Shown here in pieces: positions 1 through 11,365 of a stretch of 64,000 nt of DNA. A program made the position numbers and the translations under genes. Source of the DNA: Deinandra increscens subsp. villosa (taxonomy: Eukaryota; Streptophyta; Magnoliopsida; Asterales; Asteraceae); assembly GCA_039602395.1 (NCBI GenBank), contig JBCNJP010000017.1, positions 11,310,315 to 11,374,314 on the forward strand, read 5' to 3'. The notes under the pieces were generated by a model that saw nothing but the letters and a program-made list of their open reading frames with translations, ran no database searches and was not told where the DNA came from. Each line of letters opens with the position of its first letter. Position 1 is the first letter of the stretch.

Positions 1-1164
1 AAAAAATAGTGTTTGTTTAAATTTTGGGGGAGAAATTTGTAAATATAAAAATTTGAAAAATTTAAAAAGAGAAATTGATCCGAAAAAATGTGAGAACTGA
101 TGGTAAATCGGCATATATGTTATCTGTGCAGATATATGCATGTATGATAATTGTGGTTTATCATCTTAATGGGTATTGTATGACAAATCTGCCAAAATAG
201 AATAAGAGGTATCCTTGTGTATGCATACGTTCTTTTTGGCAAAAATTTGAACTTGTTTAATTTTCTTTATTTTCTCAAGTGATCAGCCTTTCTCTGCGTA
301 TCGAAAGATCAACCTGATTGGTGTTCACTTGAGGTTTTGCTTTATTTTCTTGGTGTTCCTTATAACTCATCGGACTTTCTTTTCGTGTACGGGAGTACCG
401 ACCTGATTGTTGTTGGGTTATACAATTTATGCGTTATTTTCTATTTATTATTTCCTAAACAATCGGACTTTCTCTACGTGCTTACCAACCGACGTGATTG
501 TTGTTTGTTTAGGGTTATGCTTTCTTTTTGCATGACACACAATGGATGATCTCATCTCTAAGAAAAATAAAATAAAAAAATGATGAGTTGCCGATATTTC
601 TGAAGAGTGTGAGGACTATATTATCAGTGCTTGATAAATACATCATAAATATATCAGAAATCTATAGATATTGATTTGTCAAATGCTAAAAAAGAATTAA
701 AATGGATATATCTTGATCTGTATGCTCATGAAGTCAAAACTGAAATGTGCTAGATGCGTTATGTCTGATATGATCTCACGTCTAGATCTTTCTCTTAAAA
801 ATAGAGTTTGTTTCATTTTGTGTTGATTTCATTTCATTTCTGAAAAATCAAAAAGATTTTAGGTGTGTTTTGATATAAAGTTTAGAAAAGGAAAAAAGAT
901 TTTGTTTCTGTTTTATTTTCTATTTGATCGACATGAGATACAAGATTTTCAAAAAGCTAAAAATATTTAAATATCTTGGAGTCTCAAAGAGATGTTTTGT
1001 TGGAACATCCAAGATATTCCATACCGGTCCATTAACTGTGTTAAGATGATGACATTCAATGTATTTCAGTTTGAATTTATTATGAACAGTTCAAGTTCAC
1101 GGAACGCGAAGATTAAGCGAGTTTACATTTTCTCTGAGTTTGGAGTTACTGACGATACGAGAAA
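1..1164. other. AT-rich DNA without a supported gene
   Basis: No ORF here has recognisable protein similarity. The stretch is AT-rich and contains the degenerate repeat listed separately. A G-run following a T/A-rich stretch near 20-31 looks a little like a retrotransposon polypurine tract, but no LTR follows it that I can recognise, so I do not call one. Confidence 0.5.
281..525 (+). repeat. Degenerate three-copy tandem repeat, period about 90 bp
   Basis: Three related segments start near 281, 368 and 461. Each has a core reading roughly GGACTTTCTCTNCGTG, then a short spacer, then ACCTGATTGTTGTT, with AT-rich filler between copies. The spacing is about 87 and 93 bp. The copies differ at many positions, so the repeat is old. 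I see no coding or RNA role. Confidence 0.5.
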
Positions 1165-1800
1165 CACTACGTCAAAAAGTGGCTTTGGCCACGGTTTTTT
1201 TTACGCATAGCCACTGTTTTGTAAAAAACGTGGCCAAAGGTAAGAAATACTAGTTTTAGCCACACATATTTTGTACCCGTGGCCAAATATATAGCCTTTG
1301 GACCCTTTTAGCCACATATTATTTTGTTTATGTGACAACAACAATCAGGTGCAATGGCTTTAGCCACTGTTTTACAAAAACATGTGGCACTTATTTGTCA
1401 CGCTTAAAAAAGAGTGGCGAAATGCACCAAACGGCCACGGAATTTTTATGATTTTTAATTCGTGTGACCAAAAAGGAATGTATGGCCACGCTTAAATAAT
1501 GTTGTGTGACGGAAGAGTAGATTTTATTACTTAGTAAATTAAAAGAAAACAAAACTATTAAGTATATATTATGCGTGGCTAAATGTGAGCAATGGCCACG
1601 CTTTTTACTTAGTTATGTGGCTAAAAGCTAGTACATATGGCCACTGTAATTAGGTTGTGTGACTAAATAGTAGGTTGTGAGTGACAAAAATCTATTACCA
1701 ATGGCCACATATATTAACCGTGACTAAATGGTAGGTTGTGAGTGACAAAAATCAATATTATGGTCACGGTAAAATATTAAACGCGTGGCGAAAAAGAGAC
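1165..1800 (+). mobile_element. CACTA transposon left end with subterminal repeats
   Basis: The segment opens with CACTACGTCAAAAAGTGGC. It is followed by some 600 bp dense in GTGGCCA and TGGCCAC motifs in both orientations, which is the normal design of a CACTA terminus: a short terminal inverted repeat beginning CACTA, then many copies of a transposase-binding motif. No matching right end (reading ...TAGTG) with the same subterminal motif was found before or after the assembly gap, so the element is truncated or its other end lies in the 500-N gap. The first 170 bp after the tip are the densest part. Confidence 0.7.
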
Positions 1801-1970
1801 GATTTGTTTCCCTCTAAAACAACGCGCTTTTTTTCAATTTTACCAATTCGAGCGGGTTAAAATCTGCTACCCTATATATCATCATCATTGTTATTTTCCT
1901 TTACCGCCATCCCTTTCTTGATCTCAAATTCTCTATACCAATTCGTTTACACCATTAATTCTGGTATCAA

Positions 1971-2360
1971 ATGGCCGATAATCAACGCTCCCTTAATTAC
2001 TGGTATGTGAAGAATAGGCGTATTTTTTTGGTTTACAGTAACAGGAGAAGAAGATCCTTCAAGTCCCACAAATCTGTGATTAAACACAATGATGAGAACA
2101 TCCTGAGGCAACTCCATGCGCAGAAGATTCCTGATTGTTTTGCCTACTTTGTTGAGGCAACGAAATTATTCCGTGTCCTTGATGAAAAATTCAATGAATG
2201 TGAATCCGAAGAAGATGAAGAAGATGAAGAAGATGATGAAGAAGATCAAGAAGATGAAGAAGATGAAGAAGATGAAGAAGATGAAGAAGATGATGATGAT
2301 GATGACGATGCAAGTTCAGGATCATACATATCCGAAGATTGCAGTGATCCGGATTATTAA
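1971..2360 (+). CDS. Small protein with acidic tail, function unknown
   Basis: An ORF of 129 residues lies just inside the subterminal repeats of the CACTA end, so it is probably an element-borne gene or a captured fragment. The first 75 residues are mixed and basic, with a cluster of arginines at about residues 24-30. Residues 78-113 are almost entirely Glu and Asp, encoded by a GAAGAT-type microsatellite, and a short Ser/Asp-rich end follows. The ATG has a good plant context (AAATGGC), and a TATA-like stretch lies near 1873-1880. I do not recognise a family; it does not look like the TNP2 transposase. The acidic run could have grown by microsatellite slippage. It may be intact or may have been the first exon of something longer now lost in the gap. 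Confidence 0.45.
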   Translation: MADNQRSLNYWYVKNRRIFLVYSNRRRRSFKSHKSVIKHNDENILRQLHAQKIPDCFAYFVEATKLFRVLDEKFNECESEEDEEDEEDDEEDQEDEEDEEDEEDEEDDDDDDDASSGSYISEDCSDPDY

Positions 2361-2429
2361 TTAATGGATGTTTATGTTTAATTATGAACAAATTAAGAAC
2401 AATATTTTATATGTTTATTTAGTTATGAT

Positions 2430-2929
2430 NNNNNNNNNNNNNNNNNNNNNNNNNNNNNNNNNNNNNNNNNNNNNNNNNNNNNNNNNNNNNNNNNNNNNNN
2501 NNNNNNNNNNNNNNNNNNNNNNNNNNNNNNNNNNNNNNNNNNNNNNNNNNNNNNNNNNNNNNNNNNNNNNNNNNNNNNNNNNNNNNNNNNNNNNNNNNNN
2601 NNNNNNNNNNNNNNNNNNNNNNNNNNNNNNNNNNNNNNNNNNNNNNNNNNNNNNNNNNNNNNNNNNNNNNNNNNNNNNNNNNNNNNNNNNNNNNNNNNNN
2701 NNNNNNNNNNNNNNNNNNNNNNNNNNNNNNNNNNNNNNNNNNNNNNNNNNNNNNNNNNNNNNNNNNNNNNNNNNNNNNNNNNNNNNNNNNNNNNNNNNNN
2801 NNNNNNNNNNNNNNNNNNNNNNNNNNNNNNNNNNNNNNNNNNNNNNNNNNNNNNNNNNNNNNNNNNNNNNNNNNNNNNNNNNNNNNNNNNNNNNNNNNNN
2901 NNNNNNNNNNNNNNNNNNNNNNNNNNNNN
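2430..2929. other. Assembly gap, exactly 500 N
   Basis: Exactly 500 consecutive N bases, the usual placeholder for a scaffold gap of unknown size. Any ORF that crosses it is an artefact. The missing DNA may hold the rest of the CACTA element that begins at 1165. Confidence 0.98.
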
Positions 2930-3464
2930 CATAGACCAATGAGAGAAGAGAGAGAAGATGAGTCACTTTCATTTGTTTAGTAAAATCTTGGTTGAACTAA
3001 CTTCAAACATAGTATAAATAGATGAATTGTAAAACCAAAACGGGTACTGAATATCAGATATACCAATTGTACTCTATCCTCATCGGAGATTTGTAATACA
3101 TCTGAGTTTACTTATCTCCAACTAAAAACCAAAATTTAGTTTTTTTGAAAACAGTACATTTTCACATACTAGTATAGTTTTTTTTAAGAAAAAAGTAATT
3201 TTAGCTTTTTATATATCAACACTATACTCAAACTAAAGAGAAGAAAATACTCGATTTTATGGTGTAATCTTTATATAAAAAATAATATCGTACGAAAAAC
3301 GTTATGAACATTTAAAAAAAAAGTGAGAGAAACTTAAAAAAATGTTAACAAAAGAGATTATACCAAAACTACCATGCCACCTTTTATTTTTCCACTTCAT
3401 TTATGGTACTTTAATGCCAACCATTTATTTATAAAATTAATTGATGACTCTTCTTATTGGTTCC
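2930..3464. other. AT-rich intergenic DNA
   Basis: No gene, repeat unit or RNA structure that I can support. A TATA-like stretch occurs near 3013-3020 without a following ORF. Confidence 0.5.
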
Positions 3465-4408
3465 AATTAAACAAGTTTCAAATTTGTTCCAATTAAACAA
3501 CTCATACTTTTTTTGTCTCAATTAGATCACTCAACTTTCTGTGAATATTCTAATCCTATGTTTTTAACCTATAATAACAGGTTAACATGCCTATAGCATT
3601 AATTTTATTTTTCTTTTGGCATTAATTTTTTTTCTTGGTTTAATATATCTTAAAACGATTAAAAAAATAAAAATATTTGTTATTTTAATTATTTTTATTA
3701 GGAAGAATATTCTACAATCGTTTATTTTTCCTTTTTTCTTAATACATCTTATGTTTTTGTAATACGTACATCTTTTATTATTGTTTATATTAACAGCTTA
3801 TTAATATTATATTAAAAATTATTATTAACATTATATGTTTTTAATATGTCTTATGTTTTTTAAACTTATTTCACAACAAATTAATTTCTAACATGACAGA
3901 TGTATTAGATGTACTATGCAAAGAAAAAGAAAAAGAAATATTTTTAAAAGTTATTTCTAACATGTATTAGATGTATTATAAAAGAAAAATAAAAAAAAAT
4001 GTATTAGATGTATTATAAAAGGAAAACAAGGAATTTTTCTAAAATGTTTTTTTAGACTTTTTTTAAAATGTTTTTTAATGTATTAGATGTATTATAAAAA
4101 GAAAACGAAAAGGGGTTTTTTCTAAAATGTTTTTTAAGATGTATTAAGAAAAATAAAAAGTAAAAGAAATTTCTTCCTAATAAAAATAATCATAATAATA
4201 TATATTTTTATTTTCTAAATCTTTTTAAGATATATTAAAACAAGAAAAAAATTAATGACAAAAGAAAAGTAAAACTAATGCAATATGCATGTTAGCCTGA
4301 TATTTTAAGTTAAAAACATAGGATTAGAACTTCCACTGAAAGTTGAGTGATTTAATTGAGACAAAAATAGTATGAGTGAATTAATTGGATCAAACTTGAA
4401 ACTTGGTT
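3465..4408. mobile_element. Foldback (MITE-like) element, about 0.94 kb
   Basis: The two halves are inverted copies of each other over roughly 250-300 bp. The left arm (about 3465-3720) runs through CAATTAGATCACTCAACTTT and CCTATGTTTTTAAC. The right arm (about 4160-4408) carries the same landmarks in reverse complement, with roughly 80 percent identity by eye. The centre (about 3850-4150) repeats ATGTATTAGATGTATTATAAAA several times. There is no ORF. The divergence of the arms suggests an old insertion. I could not fix the exact termini or a target duplication. Confidence 0.6.
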
Positions 4409-4985
4409 ACTTTTCTACAAAGTTTTATTTTTTTATTTAATCACGTTATTTTGGTAAAGAAACCATCATTTTACCATCACGCTATCCCCTAAAGAACATT
4501 TAGTTATTACACATCATTTTCCTTCATCATTTATTACTTTATGTTAATTATCCAACGATCACCACCATATTCATTTTCACAATGATTTTTCCTATGACAA
4601 ATCACATTTTCATTTTTATCTATACATACACCTCATAAGAAATCACATTCTCATTTTTATCTATGCATACACCTCGTAGAGCCTTGTACGATTTTAACAT
4701 TCACATTTTAAAATTTAAAAAGATCTTTACCACATGAATTTAATGCCCCCTTTTTAATAAAAGACTGATATATAGTAATTAATTATATAAATATTTAACA
4801 AATTCAACACAATATTAATTAGGTTCAAGATCACACAATCACACGTTCAATAGTTTAATTGAACAAACATTAATTATTTGATCAAACGAAAAAAAAAACA
4901 CACAAACACAAAGAAGAAACACAAAACATTAATTATTTGAACGTACATAAAAAAAACACAAACACAAAGAAGAAACACAATGGAA
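4409..4985. other. AT-rich intergenic DNA
   Basis: No gene. Near 4860-4980 a short imperfect repeat of AAACACAAAGAAGAAACACAA occurs twice, directly downstream of the sulfotransferase pseudogene on the minus strand. Confidence 0.45.
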
Positions 4986-4988
4986 AAA

Positions 4989-5980
4989 CTAAAACTTCAA
5001 ACCCGATCCACCAAACTTTTCTTCACAAATCTTCTCAAGACGCTTCACCATTTTCATGGTCATATGATTTTTCCAATCACCAACTTCACCTTTTCGGAAA
5101 AACACATTGTTATTCTCACCAGTTGGAAGCTTTCCTTCCTTATTCACCTTCAAATTACTCAGGTTATCAAAGCTACAAATCTCCAAAATACCCTCAATCA
5201 TATTCTCCCCATCTTCTTTCTTCGTAAATGGGCACCCTAAAAACTCAGCCAGTTTCCTCAAATGAACTTCTGGATCCTCTTTCATCTCCTCATACGTCAG
5301 AAAGCAAACCTTCTCCGGATTCTTTAAGCTCACGTGCCAATAACTCAGCACGTGATCCCAAAACGGCCCGGATAAGCTCTCCCCTTCACAAAACTTTTCA
5401 AACACTTGCTCAATTGAATTACTCCCCATTTTTTCAAGCCTCAACTTGTTTGTGAAAGCCCAAAGGAAAACAAAAGTGTCTTTAGGGTTTCTACAAAGAT
5501 AAACAATCTTGCATCGCGAATCTTTAACGGACTTCGGTAAAGAGTTATACGGCAAGTGACTCTAAAAGAGTCTTGGAGACGGGAACGACGAGAGACCGGG
5601 GTTTGAGTCATCGGTGTAGAGATTGATTTCCAAGAATGGTACGAGGATATGTGGGTTGGTTGATAGCAATGGGTGATTTTTTTGGTGGGTGGGTGATTTG
5701 TGCGGTTTATGAGGGTGAATAAGATGGATTTTAACCATGTGGTGCCTGATTTTGGAGTTGTAACAAGGAGGATGTCTGTGTGTTGAGATTGGAAGTGTTT
5801 TTGGCATGAAATGACTCCTTGTAGTTGTCATGGAGGATGCCAAAAGCCTTGATATTTGTATAGTGTTGTGGAAACCCATCCGGGTGTGGTGGGAAGTGTG
5901 GAAAGTAGCGTTTTGCATTCCTCACTTAGCTCATCTTCATTTAGATAGTTGGCCATAGGTGGTGGGTTGGATGTCAACAT
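4989..5980 (-). pseudogene. Cytosolic sulfotransferase (SOT) pseudogene
   Basis: The family moves sulfate from PAPS to hydroxylated small molecules such as flavonols, brassinosteroids or desulfoglucosinolates. The whole length can be followed on the minus strand. A start near 5980 (MLTSNPPPMAN) leads into the N-terminal region. The PAPS-binding motif PKSGTTWLK lies at 5730-5757. The RNPKDTF motif and the FCEG..GPFWDHVL stretch lie in the 3' half, and the RKGEVGDWKNH motif precedes a normal C-terminal end (GSGLKF). Three lesions break it: an in-frame TGA at 5828-5830, a frameshift most likely at the T7 tract at 5676-5682, and a TAG at 5562-5564. The 3' 188 codons remain open. No intron is needed. 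It is probably a dead copy of a multigene family; the substrate cannot be inferred. Confidence 0.85.
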
Positions 5981-6093
5981 GGAGATTGATGTTTTGGTAT
6001 GCACTAGTTCGAAGGGTTCAGGGAATATATATAGAGGAAGGAACAACCTTTAAAAAAAATTACTAAGGAACATAAATTTGTAATTGACATGAA

Positions 6094-6977
6094 GGGAGAG
6101 ATTCAAATGAGAAGTTTGTTTTGGGTAAGAAGGATAAGAAGGAAATCTAGCCATTGGATTTTAATCTAATAAATAAGAAAGGAGGTGTATTTTAGTCTTA
6201 GCCACTTTTGTTGACTTTTTATCTACTTCCTCCATTTTTTTAAACATTCATAAATTTCACATACGACATTATTTAAAAAAAAATTACAACATAAAAACGA
6301 GCGTTTTTTTATCTTTAGAACACGTATAGTGTTGCTATATAAAAGTTTTTTTTTTTAAAATCACCCTTTCGATTTTTTACACAATGTTCAAATCATTGTG
6401 TCATTGTGTTAAAATGTTCAGATCATTGTGTCTTTGTGTCAAAAGTATATATATTGTGTTGCTATATATAAAAATTAAAAAAATTACTCTTTCGGTTTTT
6501 TACACCGTATGACACAATGATCTGAACATTTTGACACAATATGACACAATGATCTGAATATTTTGATACAACGACACAATGATCTGAACATTTTGATACA
6601 ATATGACACAATGATCTGAATATTTTGACACAATGACACAATGATCTGAACATTTTGATACAATCGAAAGAGTAAAAAAAATTTAAATTTTTATATAGCA
6701 ACACTATACGCTTTTTAAAGATTAAAAAACGCTTGTTTTTATGGTGTAATTTTTAAAAAAAAATAATGTCGTATGTGAAAGTTATGAATGTTTAAAAAAG
6801 TGGGGGGAATTTGATAAAAAGTCAAAAATACCCTTCCATCTTTTATTTTCTTTAGTTTTTCTCTGTAATTTACCCAGAAAAATTTTAAACCATAGATCTT
6901 CATTTTATTAAAGATCTAATGACTATGATTCCTTCTTATCCTTCTTATCTAAACTAAACTTCTCACAATAACCTCAT
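6094..6977. mobile_element. MITE-like element with internal minisatellite, copy 1
   Basis: The left end reads GGGAGAGATTCAAATGAGAA and runs into a GTAAGAAGGATAAGAAGG stretch. The right end carries the same stretch inverted (CCTTCTTATCCTTCTTA) followed by CAATAACCTCATC. Between the arms are further inverted segments (TTCACATACGACATTATTT against ATAATGTCGTATGTGAAAG) and a central array of ACACAATGATCTGAACATTT units, about 22-34 bp each, in both orientations. There is no coding potential; ORFs in the array come from the repeat. Confidence 0.65.
6515..6665. repeat. Minisatellite, unit GACACAATGATCTGAACATTTT
   Basis: About five consecutive units alternate between TGAACATTTT and TGAATATTTT endings, with variable ACACAAT spacers. 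The same unit recurs at 7105-7295 and 28760-29015 inside sister elements. Confidence 0.75.
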
Positions 6978-7364
6978 CGGGAGATGTTCAAATGAGAAGT
7001 TTTTGACACAATGTTCAGATCATTGTGTCATTGTGTCAAAAGTATATATATATTGTGTTGTTATATATAAAATTAAAAAAATTACTCTTTCGGTTTTTGG
7101 CACCATATGACACAATGATCTGAACATTTTGACAAAATATGACACAATGATCTGAATATTTTGACACAACGACACAATGACACAATGATCTGAACATTTT
7201 GATACAATATGACACAATGATCTGAATATTTTGACATAATGACACAGCGATACAATGACACAACGACAAAATGACACAATGATCTGAACATTTTGAAGAG
7301 AAAAAAAACGCTTGTTTTTATGGTGTAATTTTTTTTTAAAAAAATAATGTCGTATGTGGAAGTG
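6978..7364. mobile_element. Same MITE-like family, copy 2, truncated
   Basis: A second copy starts directly at the end of copy 1 with GGGAGATGTTCAAATGAGAA. It has lost much of its left arm, retains the minisatellite (7105-7295), and stops abruptly after GTCGTATGTGGAAGT near 7364, where Athila coding DNA begins. The right arm is missing, so 7364/7365 is a deletion or rearrangement breakpoint. Confidence 0.6.
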
Positions 7365-9626
7365 TTTAGCCCTACGTTACCCTAAAACTGCCCCTACCGC
7401 AAAATCAGTAGCGTCGCACATAAGCTCAAACGGTAAACTCCAATCGGGGGCTATCAGAATAGGCGCACTCACCAACCTCTCCTTCAGAAACTCAAACGCC
7501 TTCAAACAACTCTCATCAAACTCAAAAGCAACATCCTTCTCTAAGAGACGTGTCATGGGTCTAGTGATTTTGGAAAAATCCTTAATGAATCTACGATGGT
7601 ACCCTGCGTGACCTAAGAAACTCCTAACAGATTTGACATTAGTGGGTGGTGGGAGTTTGCTAATCGTCTCAATCTTAGCTCTATCGACCTCAATACCTGC
7701 ACGAGAAATCTTATGACCTAAAACTATCCCCTCAGTGACCATGAAATGACATTTCTCCCAATTAAGCATCAATTTGGTCTCTATGCACCTAGCTAACATC
7801 CTCTCCAAGTTACCTAAACACTGATCGAAAGAACTCCCGAAAACAGAAAAATCGTCCATAAATACCTCCATGGAAGTCTCGATCATGTCCTGAAAGATGG
7901 CCCCATACACCTCTGAAATGTGGCCGGAGCGTTACATAACCCGAATGGCATACAACGATACGCGAAGGTACCGTACGGGCACGTGAAGATGGTTTTCTCC
8001 TGATCCTCGGGTGCAATAGGAATCTGGAAATAACCGGAAAATCCGTCGAGAAAACAGTAGTACTGCTGACCCGACAAACGCTCCAACATCTGATCGATAA
8101 AGGGTAATGGGAAGTGGTCTTTCCTAGTGGCATTGTTAAGCTTACGGTAATCTATACACATACGTCATCCTGTGACGGTCCTACTCGGGATCAACTCATG
8201 TTTCTCATTCATCACAACCGTCATACCTCCCTTCTTCGGAACTACCTGAACCGGGCTGACCCATGTAGAATCGGAAATCGGGTAAATCAATCCCGCGTCC
8301 AGTAGTTTGATAACTTCCTTCTTCACAACATCCTTCATGTTTGGATTTAGTCGCCTCTGAGGTTGGACCACAGGTTTATACTCATCCTCCATGAGTATGC
8401 GATGCGTGCAAAACAAAGAGCTTATACCCATGATATTGGACAATCTCCACGCAATCGCCTGCTTATGCGCTCGCAGAACCTGTATCAACTTCCTCTTCTC
8501 CTCCTCCGTCAAAGTGACAGAAATAATGACGGGTAAACGGGACTCACCCTCTAAGAATGCGTACTCTAGATGAGACGGTAACTTCTTAAACTCTAAAACT
8601 GGTGGTTCCTCTAAAGATGGTTTCTCTCCTAATTCCTCAACTCCACTAACCTCAAAAACCTCAGAACTCTCATCTACTACCTCAGTCGAGATATGCTCCT
8701 GGTGAGCCTCATCATCGACCCCCCGGTCCTCACTCACCGGGGTCTCACTCTCACTCCTAACCAAATCTGCTCCACAAATGTAGTCAAGGCACCGATCCAT
8801 ATGAGAAATGAAAGTATCAATGAAGTAACGGAATCGTCCTGACCTACAGAATATTTCATGGACTGCATGATATCGAATGTGATCGTCTCATCCCCTACAC
8901 GAAGTGTAATCTTCCCGTCATAGACATCGATCAATGCCTTGGCTGTGCGTAAAAAGGGGCGTCCTAGGATGAGTGGACATTTTTCATCTACCTCCATGTC
9001 CATGATCACAAAATCCACGGGGAACACAAATCTATCAACCTTCACCAACAAATTCTCTACAACTCCCCGTGGATATTTAACGGATCAATCCGCTAAGGAA
9101 ATGCTCATGCGCGTAAGGATCGGATCTCCGAGGCCTAGCTTCTCGTAAATCGAATAGGGCATCAGATTGATGCTAGCGCCTAGATCCGCCAACGCGTGGA
9201 GCTACCTAACAGACACGGGATCGTGAAAATGCCCGGATCAGTCAGTTTCTCCGGTAGCTTGTTCTGGACCACCGCAGAACATCGTTCATCGAGAGTAACG
9301 GTCGAGAGCGTCTCCAACTTTTTCTTATTGGATAGGAGATCCTTTAAGAATTTAGCATATTTAGGCATTTTCTGGAGCGCCTCAACGAATGGAAGATTGA
9401 TTTTGAGCTGTTTGAACATGTCAAGAAACTGACCGTATTCTCTCGCATATTTCTGTTGGATGAGACGGGCGGGGTAGGGGACTCGCCTCAAATCCTCAGC
9501 GGTTATCTCCTTTGGCTCGAACTTCTTCTTCTTCTTCTCTGCTGCCTTAGGTGCAGGAGACTCGGATGTTGGCACTGTACTTGCTGGGACTAGCCTCGGG
9601 TGTGCCCTACCATCCGGAGTCTCCAT
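7365..9626 (-). pseudogene. Athila pol fragment: protease and reverse transcriptase
   Basis: This is the pol part of a decayed gypsy polyprotein, read leftward. A stretch before the protease (KFLKDLLSNKKKLE) leads to IFTIPCLLG. After a frameshift near 9180 the protease core DLGASINLMP is readable, followed by an in-frame TGA and then ILGRPFLRTAKALIDV. A frameshift near 8820 leads into a linker. The reverse transcriptase begins at CIDYRKLNNATRKDHFP, just after a TGA at 8165-8167 where a Trp codon is expected. The catalytic motif is FMDDFSVFG, and a one-base loss in a G run near 7900-7905 separates the fingers from this motif. A TAA at the end of AVGAVLG precedes the truncation. Function would be replication of the element; it is dead here. 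Confidence 0.8.
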
Positions 9627-9639
9627 CTCGATCTCCTAA

Positions 9640-11138
9640 TCCACTGGCTCTTCCTCCTGTGCCGGTGGGTCTTGCTCTCCACCTCTACCACTACGTGTTG
9701 TCACAGCCTTAAGGGTCGCACTAGGGTTTGTTTGTGTACTACCAGAAAATGACCCCCCCCCCCTTACTTACCAACTCAGCAACCTGTTTTCCTATGTCTC
9801 CTACGTAACGCTGTAAATCTAAAAGGCTGACTGTTGGTTTCTAAAGAGTGTGTCGTGTTCCTTCAACTTCTGTTGCGTCTCCTGATCTCGTGTCGCAACC
9901 TGATTTAACAATTGCATTTGTGCAGCCAGCACATCCTCAATCTTCTTCATACTTGACCCTGCATTACCCCCGCCATCCTGGTTTTGATGCAATTGAAAAC
10001 CACAAGGGTTCGCGCCACCCCGCTAACCAGAATTTGGGTTGGTCTTCCACCCCGACTGAAAGGAGTTACCGAACTGGTTTCGGTTAGAGATGAAATCCAC
10101 TTGCTCCTGGGTGGCAAGTGGGCAGTCAATGGTGTCATGACCTCCACGACATAACTCACATTTAGCCTGCTGTTGGAGTTTAAAGTCGTTGATTTGTTTT
10201 TGTAGAGCATCAAACTGAGCCTGAGCAACAGTGTCAGAACTCACGTGGTGAGCTCCCCGAGATGTAGAAAGTGAAGATTTCGTTGGGGCTAAAGTGGCCC
10301 TACGATCACCGGGGTTCTGTTGCTCGGCTAAAGCAAAATTCTCAAACAGGTTCTTGCAATCCTCAATACCCAGCTTCTCCATCATGTGACCCCCTGCAGA
10401 AATGTTGAATTGTTTTTGCGTTTCGTAGGTGAGACCGTTGTAGAATTTTTCGATGATTGCCCAATCAGTCAGACCGTGTTGGGGGCACTTGCTCAAAAGA
10501 GTGTTAAAGCGTTCGTACGCAAGATAGTATGGCTCGTCAGGGTCCATGCAAAAAGAGTGAATCTGCTCCCTCATACGTGCGGCTTTCGCGGGCGAATGAT
10601 ACTTTTTCAGGAATTTCTGTTGAAGATCGGCCCAAGTGGCAATCGAGTTTGCGGGAAGGATTTCAAGCCACTGGGCAGCACGGGCGGTGAGCGAAAATGG
10701 GAATAGGCGAAGGTAGACAGTTTCTGGCTGAACACCATTGAGACCAAAAGTGGCACAAATACGCACGAATCGAGATAAATGGGCGGGTGTGTCCTCCTCG
10801 TCTAGGCCGTGAAATTGAATGGTTTAGGTCAGGGTGTTCAGAACATGAGATGGGATTTGCCATTTGGCAGTGTTAGCAATGGTGGTGGGTGCAATGGAAA
10901 ACCTAGCATCTACGACTCCGTCACTAGCTATTTCTTGAACAGTACGTCTAGCAGCCATATTCAAATCAGGAAATGGAATGGGCGGAAGTAAACGAGAAAC
11001 GGTTTTAGGGGTGTGTACCTTGCTATCGCGAATGGTCTTGAGACGCTCACGAAGCTCACGAATGCGCTCGTGGATATCTCTCTCGGGTTCGGACGTAGCA
11101 GAAAATTCACACGATCCTTTGGAACGGGTATGGGGCAT
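9640..11138 (-). pseudogene. Athila gag
   Basis: Gag starts at ATG 11138 (MPHTRSKGSCEF) and runs leftward. An arginine-rich helical segment follows, then MAARRTVQEIASDG. A TAA near 10824 interrupts the capsid region, after which the same frame continues through FHGLDEEDTPAHL and a retrotransposon capsid block (AAQWLEILPANSIATW, AERFNTLL-like segment). The zinc knuckle CELCRGGHDTIDC (CX2CX4HX4C, nucleic-acid binding) lies near 10120-10160. The frame ends near 10023, and a Gln-rich linker towards the protease can be followed in a shifted frame. One nonsense codon and at least one frameshift make it a pseudogene. Position next to the PBS and LTR supports the assignment. Confidence 0.75.
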
Positions 11139-11340
11139 AAACTAGAAAAGCACACAAGAAAAATAATTAAACCTAATTTAACTAAAGCACACGAAATAAG
11201 GGAGAAAACAGATAAAAGACACAATTAAAACCTAAGGCAAAAATTAAAAATTTAATTAACTAAGCACACGAAGAAAAAGAAAAAAAAACACACAATTAAT
11301 CCTAATTTAAAAATCAAAGTTAATTTCACTATTGCCAAGT

Positions 11341-11359
11341 GTCCCCGACAACGGCGCCA
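11341..11359 (-). other. Primer binding site of the Athila element
   Basis: Minus strand reads TGGCGCCGTTGTCGGGGAC, the typical PBS of Athila/Tat gypsy elements, six bases inside the LTR edge. Confidence 0.85.
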
Positions 11360-11365
11360 AAAACT

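Noticed and set aside
2116..2391. Overlapping Lys/Met-rich and His/Leu-rich ORFs at the GAAGAT repeat
   Set aside because: Other-frame readings of the microsatellite inside the 1971-2360 ORF.
2368..2972. Long ORFs on both strands across 2430-2929
   Set aside because: They consist of N bases translated as X; the region is an assembly gap.
5562..5925. Minus-strand ORFs of 118 and 64 residues starting near 5918-5925
   Set aside because: The upstream parts are off-frame readings of the sulfotransferase pseudogene; only the segment near 5562-5680 coincides with its true frame after the shift.
6462..7291. Several ORFs rich in FRSLCH/SDHCV repeats
   Set aside because: Products of the ACACAATGATCTGAACATTT minisatellite, readable in every frame.
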